Assembly: GCA_023415545.1 (NCBI GenBank)
Contig: JAEZKJ010000143.1
Span: forward strand, 1 to 13,755
Direction of reading: 5' to 3'
DNA: 13,755 nucleotides
From: Bacteroidota bacterium
GTDB taxonomy: Bacteria; Bacteroidota; Bacteroidia; Bacteroidales; Bacteroidaceae
Position numbers and translations under genes: made by a program. Below, one piece after another: positions 8,192-13,755 of this stretch; position 1 is the stretch's first letter, and the number at the start of each line of letters is the position of its first letter. The notes beneath the pieces are model-generated. The model was not told where the DNA came from, ran no database searches, and worked only from the letters and a program-made list of their open reading frames with translations.

Positions 8192-8793
8192 GCATCCTCC
8201 TCCTTTCTTTTTTCCTGCAAGGATTTAAGAATCTTCTGTGAAGACTTAGATAGATTCTCTTCATCTTCCATAAATCTCTTTATCTTCCTTACAGCATCCT
8301 GATATCCAGGTATTTGAACCTTCTCAAAAAGATTAACCTTTTGAGTGGTCTTTTTACGCGCATGTTCCAGCAAGTTCAGTTTGGCAATCATAAACTCTCT
8401 TTGGATAGCTATATTAGCTAATTTCTTTAGCAAATGTATACCATCGGCATACCATTTTGGGCTATTGAACAGAGAGTAAGGTTGGATATCGAAATCAACA
8501 TCCTCTAAAACCGGCACTCTTACGCCGGCAATTTTTTTAATGCCTAAATGAACATCACTCACTTTAATCAATGATGCATCAAACTCATTCCAAAGTGCGA
8601 ACATGGCTTGGTAGACTTGAATCTGTTCATCAAGTCTATTCTCCAAATCAACAGCTTCAGTCTTACATTTTTTGACCTCCATTCTAAGAGCGCTCTCCTT
8701 ATTTTTAATAATAGGAAGAGTACGTTCACGAATCTTCAACTGTTTTTCAAGTTGCTGAAGTGAAGTTTTATTATATTGAAATTTTATTGCCAT
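8188..8793 (-). CDS. atpD: V-type ATPase subunit D (central rotor shaft)
   Basis: This 201-residue, highly charged, helix-rich protein is predicted to be the central shaft that turns inside the A3B3 head and connects it to the membrane ring. The N-terminal helix (about 8-70) and C-terminal helix (about 125-198) are long and coiled-coil-like, flanking a short middle segment with GVRVPVLEDVDFDIQ. The C-terminal region KTTQKVNLFEKVQIPGYQDA (148-167) corresponds to the conserved RRVNALE..IP motif of the D family. Its length is close to other bacterial D subunits (about 200-215). It is encoded 39 nt after subunit B and its stop overlaps the atpI start by 4 nt. In other V/A-ATPases D pairs with subunit F, for which no gene is seen here. 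Confidence 0.93.
   Translation of the reverse strand: MAIKFQYNKTSLQQLEKQLKIRERTLPIIKNKESALRMEVKKCKTEAVDLENRLDEQIQVYQAMFALWNEFDASLIKVSDVHLGIKKIAGVRVPVLEDVDFDIQPYSLFNSPKWYADGIHLLKKLANIAIQREFMIAKLNLLEHARKKTTQKVNLFEKVQIPGYQDAVRKIKRFMEDEENLSKSSQKILKSLQEKRKEEDA
8194..8206 (-). promoter_or_regulatory. Strong Shine-Dalgarno-like tract before atpI
   Basis: On the - strand the sequence AAAGGAGGAGGAT lies directly before the atpI ATG at 8191, with GGAGG ending 4-7 nt from the start codon. It is inside the last codons of atpD, so its purine richness could partly reflect the Lys/Glu/Asp codons there. The other starts in this window have A/T-rich leaders without such a motif. It supports Met1 over Met5 as the atpI start. 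Confidence 0.45.
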
Positions 8794-8809
8794 CTGTTCA
8801 TACTTAATA

Positions 8810-8826
8810 TCTCAGTGACACTGAGA
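8810..8826 (-). other. Intercistronic hairpin between atpB and atpD
   Basis: A 17-nt palindrome (arms TCTCAGT and ACTGAGA, 3-nt loop) sits between the atpB stop (8833) and the atpD start (8793). It has no T-run after it on the - strand, so it is not a classical terminator. It could mark mRNA processing, stabilise the upstream message or tune D expression. It is the only clear inverted repeat found between genes inside the ATPase operon. Confidence 0.5.
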
Positions 8827-8832
8827 AACGAG

Positions 8833-10152
8833 TTATTTTTTCCAATATTGATCTACCAACTCCTTCTTAATATTAACCTCTTCAGGTTTGAAGTATTTGC
8901 TGAACAATCCCCATGTAACATCCAGCATTTCAGTAGTATTAAGGTTGACATCAATAGCCAAAAGTTGGTTAGCATAATCTTTAGCGAAAGCCAAAGTACG
9001 CTCGTCGTAATTGGTAAGGTCGAAACCATTCTCCATCTTTGTCTTAGCATTTGCTGCATCAGCATAAAGACGTACAGCAGCATTCATAACCTGTGGATGA
9101 TCTTTACGAGTCTTCTTACCACTTACCAACTGTTTGAGTCGAGAAAGTGAACGGAATGGGTCGACAATAACTTTACCAATATCACTATCACGGCGAAGGA
9201 ATAGCTGTCCTTCAGTGATATAACCTGTATTATCAGGTACAGCATGTGTAATATCACCACCACTAAGAGTAGTCACAGCAATGATAGTAATAGAACCACC
9301 TGATGGGAACTGTACAGCTTTCTCGTAAATCTTTGCAAGATCTGAATATAGAGAACCAGGCATAGAATCTTTCGATGGGATTTGATCCATACGGTTTGAT
9401 ACTATTGACAAGGCATCAGCGTAACTTGTCATATCCGAAAGAAGAACTAGTACTTTCTGGTTATGCTCAACAGCAAAATACTCAGCTGCAGTAAGAGCCA
9501 TATCCGGAATAAGCAGACGCTCTACAGGAGGGTTCTCTGTTGTATTAACAAAACTAATAATTCTATCAAGTGCACCGGCATTCGAGAATACATTCTTAAA
9601 GTATAGGTAGTCATCATTTGTCATACCCATACCACCAAGAATAATCTTATCTGTTTCAGCACGTAAAGCAACATTAGCCATAACCTGGTTAAAAGGTTGG
9701 TCAGGATCGGCAAAGAATGGGATCTTTTGTCCTGATACTAATGTATTATTTAGATCAATACCCGCTATACCGGTAGCAATAAGTTCAGAAGGCTGCTTAC
9801 GACGTACCGGATTAACCGAAGGTCCACCAATTTCTACCTCAGTACCCTCAACTTCAGGTCCTCCATCGATAGGTTGACCAAAAGCATTGAAGAAACGTCC
9901 GGCTAATTGCTCACCTACCTTTAATGTAGGTGCCTTTCCTAGGAACACTACCTCGGCATTTGTAGGTATACCTTCTGTACCTTCAAAAACTTGAAGAGTA
10001 ACATCATCACCCATAATCTTAACAACCTGAGCCAGTTTCCCATTTACCATAGCCAACTCATCATAACCTACTCCGCTAGCCTTTAGTGAGCAGGTAGCTT
10101 TAGTTATTTGGCTAATCTTGGTATATATTTTTTGAAATGCTTTAATTGCCAT
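8833..10152 (-). CDS. atpB: V-type ATPase subunit B (non-catalytic nucleotide-binding subunit)
   Basis: This 439-residue protein alternates with subunit A in the A3B3 head. It has an N-terminal beta-barrel (about 1-75), a nucleotide-binding fold and a C-terminal helical domain. The P-loop position reads SGQKIPFFADPDQPFNQ (140-156) and has no Walker GxxxxGK[ST], as expected for the non-catalytic subunit. Family-typical stretches are VLVLLSDMTSYADALSIVSN (234-253), GYITEGQLFLRRD (310-322) and RSLSRLK (334-340), in which Arg338 is the likely arginine finger reaching into the A-subunit site. The length is slightly below the usual 455-470. The gene starts 19 nt after atpA. The inserted-looking DPF before RSLSRL deviates from the PSLSRL form I recall for other B subunits. 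Confidence 0.96.
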   Translation of the reverse strand: MAIKAFQKIYTKISQITKATCSLKASGVGYDELAMVNGKLAQVVKIMGDDVTLQVFEGTEGIPTNAEVVFLGKAPTLKVGEQLAGRFFNAFGQPIDGGPEVEGTEVEIGGPSVNPVRRKQPSELIATGIAGIDLNNTLVSGQKIPFFADPDQPFNQVMANVALRAETDKIILGGMGMTNDDYLYFKNVFSNAGALDRIISFVNTTENPPVERLLIPDMALTAAEYFAVEHNQKVLVLLSDMTSYADALSIVSNRMDQIPSKDSMPGSLYSDLAKIYEKAVQFPSGGSITIIAVTTLSGGDITHAVPDNTGYITEGQLFLRRDSDIGKVIVDPFRSLSRLKQLVSGKKTRKDHPQVMNAAVRLYADAANAKTKMENGFDLTNYDERTLAFAKDYANQLLAIDVNLNTTEMLDVTWGLFSKYFKPEEVNIKKELVDQYWKK

Positions 10153-10171
10153 TTACTTATATTTTATTCGT

Positions 10172-11929
10172 TTATTTTACTTTTTTCTCAGCAACCATTT
10201 TTTCAATCTCACCTTTGAATTTATGATAGTTCTCTGAACCGAATTCAGAGTAGTTCATCTGTTTGCATAGATTTATCAACTTCTTAAAGTAGTCCATAAC
10301 ATCTACGAAATTATCGAATTCAAACTCAGTATGGCAGATATCAATAACCATATTAAGCAACTCCTCCTGTCGTTCAAGCGGAGTAACAGAATCTATCTCA
10401 TCAAAAGCATCTTGCTGAAGTATAACAAAGTCAATAAGTTCCGATTTCCAGAAAGTAACATGATATTCCACAGGAACACCGTCATCACCAAGGATATTTA
10501 TCTGTTCGGAAATTTCTTTACCACGAAGAAGTCTTGTCTTGATTTCGTTAACCTTGTTAATCCAATCTCCATTAATTCTATTCTTGATAAACTCCTCGAA
10601 TTCAGGATACTCAAGATATTTTGAATATGAATCAATAGGATTCACTGCAGGATAACGTTTTCTATCTGCACGCTCCTGTTCAAGAGCATAGAAGCATCGA
10701 GCAACCTTCTTGGTATTTTCAGTAACAGGCTCCTTCAAGTTACCACCGGCAGGTGATACTGTTCCTATAAAGGTAATAGAACCGGTATTTCCATTATTAA
10801 GAGTTACATAACCGGCACGTCCATAGAAGTTAGAGATGATAGCCGAGATATCCATAGGGAAAGCATCAGGACCAGGCAACTCCTCCATACGGTTTGACAT
10901 CTCACGAAGTGCTTGAGCCCAACGAGATGTTGAGTCGGCCATAAGCAATACCTTCAATCCCATAGCACGATAATATTCAGCCATAGTCATAGCTGTATAT
11001 ACAGAAGCTTCACGAGCAGCTACCGGCATGTTCGAAGTATTAGCGATAATGATGGTACGTTCCATCAATTTACGTCCTGTATGTGGGTCAATCAATTCAG
11101 GGAATTCTGTAAAGATCTCCACAACCTCATTAGCACGTTCACCACAAGCAGCAATGATAACTATATCTGCCTCTGCCTGTTTTGAAATAGCATGCTGAAG
11201 TACTGTTTTACCTGTACCGAAAGGACCTGGAATGAAACCTGTACCACCTTCAACAATAGGATTTAATGTATCGATAACACGTACACCTGTTTCAAGAAGT
11301 TTGAAAGGACGTGGTTTCTCTTTATAATTTGTCATGGCTTTTTTAACAGGCCATCTTTGAATCATATTTACCGGAATATCGTTACCTTCTTTATCAGTAA
11401 GAACAACTACTGTATCCTCAATAGTGTAATCTCCTTCAGGAACAATCGACTTAACAGTATATTTGCCAAGTAATTGGAATGGTACCATAATTTTAAGAGG
11501 TTGGAAGTTTTCATCCACTTGACCAAGCCAAGCAGAAGGACCAACTTCATCCCCAACTTTTACTAATGGCACAAAATGCCATTTTTTCTCCTTATCAAGA
11601 GGATAAGTGTACTCACCTCTTTTTAGGAAAACACCTTTCATTTTATCAAGGTCATTTTGCAGACCATCATAATTTTTCGAAAGCATTCCCGGACCCAATG
11701 TAACCTCGAGCATGTGGCCTGTAAATTCTACTTCAGCCCCAACTTTTAGTCCACGGGTACTCTCGAATACCTGTACATAAACGTTATTACCTACAACCTT
11801 GATAACCTCAGCCATAAGACGATCACCGCCAGTCGAGATATAACAAATCTCATTCTGTGAAACGGGTCCGTCAACCGATAAAGTTACCATGTTGGCAATA
11901 ACACCACTAACAGTTCCTTTTGTCACCAT
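10172..11929 (-). CDS. atpA: V-type ATPase subunit A (catalytic ATPase subunit)
   Basis: This 585-residue cytoplasmic subunit hydrolyses or makes ATP at the A/B interface. The N-terminal beta-barrel occupies about 1-70, followed by the bulge domain characteristic of V/A-type A subunits (about 110-185), which is absent from F-type beta subunits. The Walker A P-loop is GPFGTGKT (235-242) with Lys241. GER (263-265) supplies the catalytic Glu264. The Walker B strand KVLLMADSTSRW (326-337) ends in Asp332. A family motif, EELPGPDAFPMD, is at 349-360, and a helical C-terminal domain follows. Length and motif spacing agree with Enterococcus hirae NtpA (about 593). No catalytic residue is missing. The gene starts 18 nt after the DUF2764 gene and precedes atpB by 19 nt, with an A/T-rich leader. 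Confidence 0.97.
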   Translation of the reverse strand: MVTKGTVSGVIANMVTLSVDGPVSQNEICYISTGGDRLMAEVIKVVGNNVYVQVFESTRGLKVGAEVEFTGHMLEVTLGPGMLSKNYDGLQNDLDKMKGVFLKRGEYTYPLDKEKKWHFVPLVKVGDEVGPSAWLGQVDENFQPLKIMVPFQLLGKYTVKSIVPEGDYTIEDTVVVLTDKEGNDIPVNMIQRWPVKKAMTNYKEKPRPFKLLETGVRVIDTLNPIVEGGTGFIPGPFGTGKTVLQHAISKQAEADIVIIAACGERANEVVEIFTEFPELIDPHTGRKLMERTIIIANTSNMPVAAREASVYTAMTMAEYYRAMGLKVLLMADSTSRWAQALREMSNRMEELPGPDAFPMDISAIISNFYGRAGYVTLNNGNTGSITFIGTVSPAGGNLKEPVTENTKKVARCFYALEQERADRKRYPAVNPIDSYSKYLEYPEFEEFIKNRINGDWINKVNEIKTRLLRGKEISEQINILGDDGVPVEYHVTFWKSELIDFVILQQDAFDEIDSVTPLERQEELLNMVIDICHTEFEFDNFVDVMDYFKKLINLCKQMNYSEFGSENYHKFKGEIEKMVAEKKVK

Positions 11930-11947
11930 ATATTAATTATTTTATTT

Positions 11948-12778
11948 TTACCTAAATTCTTGTGGGATACTGACATCATCTTTAAGCGAGTCAATCAGTT
12001 TTTTAAATAACTCTTTACCTTTCTCTCTATCCAGTGAAGACCAGCGATTAATCATATCTATCTTTACAAGAAAAGCAAAAATTCTCTCTATAGAGAAATA
12101 GTTGAAGAATATAGCATCATCCATCCACTCCCATTTCATCTGGTCAATTTTCTTTTCTCTCTCAACAAGACTCTCTATATCATTGATTCGCTGAAGATTA
12201 TCGAAGTATGATAACAACTCAGAGACACCAAAATCTCTAGCATTCGAGGTACGAAGTTTTTCGGATATATCATTATGACCAACGATAACAGAAGCTACAT
12301 TCATATGATATTTGCGTGCCTGAAAAGCAGAAAGTATATTATTGGTATTGAGATTAAACTCATACCAATTGGAAATAAATTTGTTTCTGTTATTCATAGC
12401 ATAGGCATAGAAATGTGAAGAAAGAGAATCTTCACAACTTCTCATATCATCTCCAAAAAGATACTCTTTTAAAAAAGAGATAAGATAAGAAGGAAACTTT
12501 TTGTCAACTTCTTCACCATCTTTTATAGAAGATATAAGAGATAGCAATTCATCGGAGGTAAAATTTCCTATATTAACGATAGGCTTATCTTTATCATTAA
12601 GCAGAGATATTAAATTTTTATTATCTATATCAAGAAAGAAAAGATCGATTATCTTTTTATCATTTGTAGATAATTCAGGATATATCTCCTCTTTAAACTG
12701 CTCAAGTGTAAAGTTCAATTTCCCATCGTCGAGTGCCAAATCAGGTAGTCCTGCGACAAGACAATAGTAATTTTTCAT
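11948..12778 (-). CDS. DUF2764 family protein, candidate V-ATPase subunit C equivalent
   Basis: This 276-residue protein has no assigned function. Its opening residues, YYCLVAGLPDLALDDGKLNF (4-23), are typical of the DUF2764 family that accompanies V-ATPase genes in Bacteroidetes, spirochaetes and chlamydiae. It is soluble, without signal peptide or membrane helix, and looks mostly alpha-helical with charged helices near 24-75, 83-115 and 215-270. It is encoded 9 nt after subunit E and 18 nt before subunit A. In Enterococcus and Thermus operons that position holds subunit C (then F/G), the funnel joining the shaft to the ring. This operon lacks a recognisable C, so replacement or deep divergence is a reasonable inference, though I see no motif proving it. 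Gene order and co-transcription make an ATPase role very likely. Confidence 0.85.
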   Translation of the reverse strand: MKNYYCLVAGLPDLALDDGKLNFTLEQFKEEIYPELSTNDKKIIDLFFLDIDNKNLISLLNDKDKPIVNIGNFTSDELLSLISSIKDGEEVDKKFPSYLISFLKEYLFGDDMRSCEDSLSSHFYAYAMNNRNKFISNWYEFNLNTNNILSAFQARKYHMNVASVIVGHNDISEKLRTSNARDFGVSELLSYFDNLQRINDIESLVEREKKIDQMKWEWMDDAIFFNYFSIERIFAFLVKIDMINRWSSLDREKGKELFKKLIDSLKDDVSIPQEFR

Positions 12779-12787
12779 AACCTATAA

Positions 12788-13378
12788 TTAAAACAATATT
12801 TCAACTAACTGAGGACGTAGGAACTCTTTAAAGTAGCTAACAAATTCATCTTCACCAAAGTTTATTTTGTATGAGCCATCGGCAGGTGAAATAGTGAAAA
12901 GTGTTTTAATATTATTTACTTGATTTATTTCTACTCCTTTGTCTAACAACTCTTTAGCGTTAGCAATGAAATATTTCTTTAACTCGTCAGCGTTAGATGA
13001 AGAAATAACAATTGGTTCAGTAGCTGACCATTTTTGAGCAAGAGTGAGAATGAATTTATTCAAATAATCTTTATCATTCACGAAACCTTTTATAGCGTCA
13101 TCAACAACATTATTCGTTAGCAATGTTGTAATCTCCGATTTTAACGCATCTACTGCCTGTTTTGAAAATAACTTGATTTCTGATTTAGTATTATCTGCAT
13201 ATTCATCAGAACTTTTTTTCGCAGCAGAAATAATTTCTTGAGCTTGGTTTTTAGCATCATTGATTATCTTATCTGCCTCTATCTTAGCAGCACTGATAAT
13301 CTTTTTTGCTTCATCATTACCTTTTTCCACTCCTTCATGATAGATCTTATCAGTCAATTCCTGAATTTTATTATCCAT
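12788..13378 (-). CDS. atpE: V-type ATPase subunit E (peripheral stalk)
   Basis: This 196-residue protein is the first gene of the ATPase operon. The start at 13378 (MDNKIQELTDKIYHEGVEKG) is chosen because it matches how E subunits usually begin. The frame stays open to an ATG at 13456, but those 26 residues (rich in Phe, Tyr, Cys and Ile) are unlike the family and overlap the likely promoter. Residues about 5-85 form a long Ala/Lys/Glu-rich helix. Residues 27-59 are three consecutive 11-residue repeats, each starting Ile-Ile, a hendecad pattern of a right-handed coiled coil. The C-terminal half (about 86-196) is the mixed alpha/beta domain that contacts the top of the A3B3 head. E normally pairs with subunit G/H, for which no gene is seen. 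It is followed 9 nt later by the DUF2764 gene. Confidence 0.92.
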   Translation of the reverse strand: MDNKIQELTDKIYHEGVEKGNDEAKKIISAAKIEADKIINDAKNQAQEIISAAKKSSDEYADNTKSEIKLFSKQAVDALKSEITTLLTNNVVDDAIKGFVNDKDYLNKFILTLAQKWSATEPIVISSSNADELKKYFIANAKELLDKGVEINQVNNIKTLFTISPADGSYKINFGEDEFVSYFKEFLRPQLVEILF

Positions 13379-13413
13379 ATTATCTCTAATTAGGTTACAA
13401 TATATTATTTTTT

Positions 13414-13421
13414 CAAAAATA
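13414..13421 (-). promoter_or_regulatory. Candidate -7 box for the V-ATPase operon
   Basis: On the - strand TATTTTTG matches the Bacteroidetes -7 consensus TAnnTTTG and would give a leader of about 30 nt before the atpE start at 13378. No good TTTG -33 box lies 19-21 nt upstream, only T-rich sequence. Other matches exist in this AT-rich gap (TAAATTTG at 13519-13512, with CTTG 21 nt upstream; TAGTTTTG at 13601-13594), so the true start could lie further up. Confidence 0.35.
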
Positions 13422-13643
13422 CAAAATTCAAAGGAATAAGAGTTAAAAAAAAGCACTTTTTCGGATTTTTATGATTGAAAATATAGAAATTAACGTAATA
13501 AAAGATTTAGACAAATTTAAAATCCTTGCGATATTTTGGGCAAGAGTACGAATTGATTAAAAATATTGAATTCTCGTGAATCAAAGATTTATACAAAACT
13601 AATGAAAAGGGAGTATAAAACATGATACGTATATAAACAAAAA

Positions 13644-13673
13644 TTCCTCCGAAACATTTCTGTAACGGAGGAA
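13644..13673 (-). terminator. Rho-independent terminator of the rRNA operon
   Basis: An 8-bp stem (TTCCTCCG at 13644-13651 with CGGAGGAA at 13666-13673) has a 14-nt loop that can itself form a 3-bp ACA/TGT pairing. On the - strand it is followed by TTTTTGTTTATAT. It begins about 12 nt after the 5S rRNA 3' end. Confidence 0.85.
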
Positions 13674-13684
13674 CTCTTCTTAAA

Positions 13685-13755
13685 AACGGCAGCTACCTAC
13701 TCTCCCACTTTACGCAGTACCATCGGCGTGACAAGGCTTAACTTCTCTGTTCGGA
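13685..13755 (-). rRNA. rrf: 5S ribosomal RNA (3' part; 5' end outside window)
   Basis: The reverse complement contains the conserved 5S core CCGAACAGAGAAGTTAAGCC, then GCCGATGGTACTGC and the 3' end GGGAGAGTAGGTAGCTGCCG. These are unmistakable 5S rRNA elements. About 70 of roughly 110-120 nt are visible. The 3' end is set just after GCCG by analogy, with an uncertainty of a few bases. It implies that a 16S-23S-5S operon lies to the right on the - strand and that its transcription points towards the ATPase operon. Confidence 0.95.

Larger units (their letters stand above)
13379..13684. other. Intergenic region between 5S rRNA and the V-ATPase operon
   Basis: This stretch of about 306 bases is AT-rich. 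It holds the rRNA terminator hairpin near the 5S end and one or more candidate -7 boxes for the ATPase operon. No convincing small gene, tRNA or structured leader was seen. The - strand open frame running to 13456 is an extension of atpE and is not favoured. Confidence 0.6.

Noticed and set aside
8776..9150. 124-residue open frame on the + strand
   Set aside because: It lies antisense to atpB and the atpB-atpD gap, has no family resemblance, and its composition is that expected of a shadow frame.
9704..9733. Missing Walker A motif in subunit B
   Set aside because: B subunits of V/A-ATPases are non-catalytic and normally lack the P-loop; this is not a defect.
9912..9932. Inverted repeat CACCTAC/GTAGGTG inside atpB
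   Set aside because: A 7-bp stem with 7-nt loop within conserved coding sequence (APTLKVGEQ region); no T-run and no reason to think it is functional.
12501..12767. 88-residue + strand open frame opposite the DUF2764 gene
   Set aside because: Serine-rich shadow of an acidic, helix-rich gene; no independent support.
13379..13456. 26-residue N-terminal extension of subunit E
   Set aside because: The residues do not resemble the family, the segment is AT-rich, and it overlaps the best promoter candidate; the start at 13378 matches normal E subunits.
13457..13640. Possible riboswitch, small RNA or short gene between the rRNA terminator and atpE
   Set aside because: Only AT-rich sequence with no stable paired structure apart from the terminator, and no convincing start or conserved peptide.
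1..13755. Mobile elements, CRISPR arrays, phage or defence genes
   Set aside because: No transposase, integrase, direct-repeat array or cargo-type gene was found; all genes read as core metabolism and bioenergetics.

Overview
The window looks like a chromosomal segment of a Bacteroidales bacterium (Bacteroidota, Bacteroides/Prevotella-like). The evidence is AT-rich DNA, A/T-rich leaders with almost no Shine-Dalgarno motifs, matches to the Bacteroidetes -7 box TAnnTTTG, a GT3-type glycogen synthase paired with a short-type alpha-glucan phosphorylase, and a seven-gene V-type ATPase cluster in the order E-DUF2764-A-B-D-I-K. The genus cannot be fixed from the sequence alone. All content reads as core, vertically inherited genes; no mobile element, CRISPR array or tRNA was seen.

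Layout from left to right. Positions 1-1281 (+) hold the 3' part of an M3-family zinc peptidase (Dcp-like) whose start lies outside the window. A perfect 14-bp hairpin at 1337-1368 lies between this gene and the convergent glycogen genes and can terminate both. Positions 1418-5675 (-) hold a two-gene glycogen operon, glycogen synthase then alpha-glucan phosphorylase, with a good -7 promoter match just upstream. Positions 5897-13378 (-) hold the V-ATPase operon, transcribed E, DUF2764, A, B, D, I, K and closed by a strong hairpin at 5842-5873. Positions 13685-13755 (-) are the 3' part of a 5S rRNA, the end of an rRNA operon, with its own terminator at 13644-13673. The ATPase operon therefore starts directly downstream of, and in the same direction as, an rrn operon.

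The glycogen pair makes alpha-1,4-glucan from (by family) UDP-glucose and releases it again as glucose-1-phosphate. The ATPase couples ATP hydrolysis or synthesis to ion movement: A3B3 is the catalytic head, D the central shaft, E the peripheral stalk, I the stator and half-channel, and K the ion-binding ring. Every Na+ ligand known from the Enterococcus hirae ring is present in K, so Na+ coupling is predicted.

The most interesting point is what the ATPase operon lacks. No gene for subunit C, F or G/H is present, and the gaps are too short to hide one. The uncharacterised DUF2764 protein sits between E and A, where other bacterial V/A-ATPase operons place subunit C (and F).
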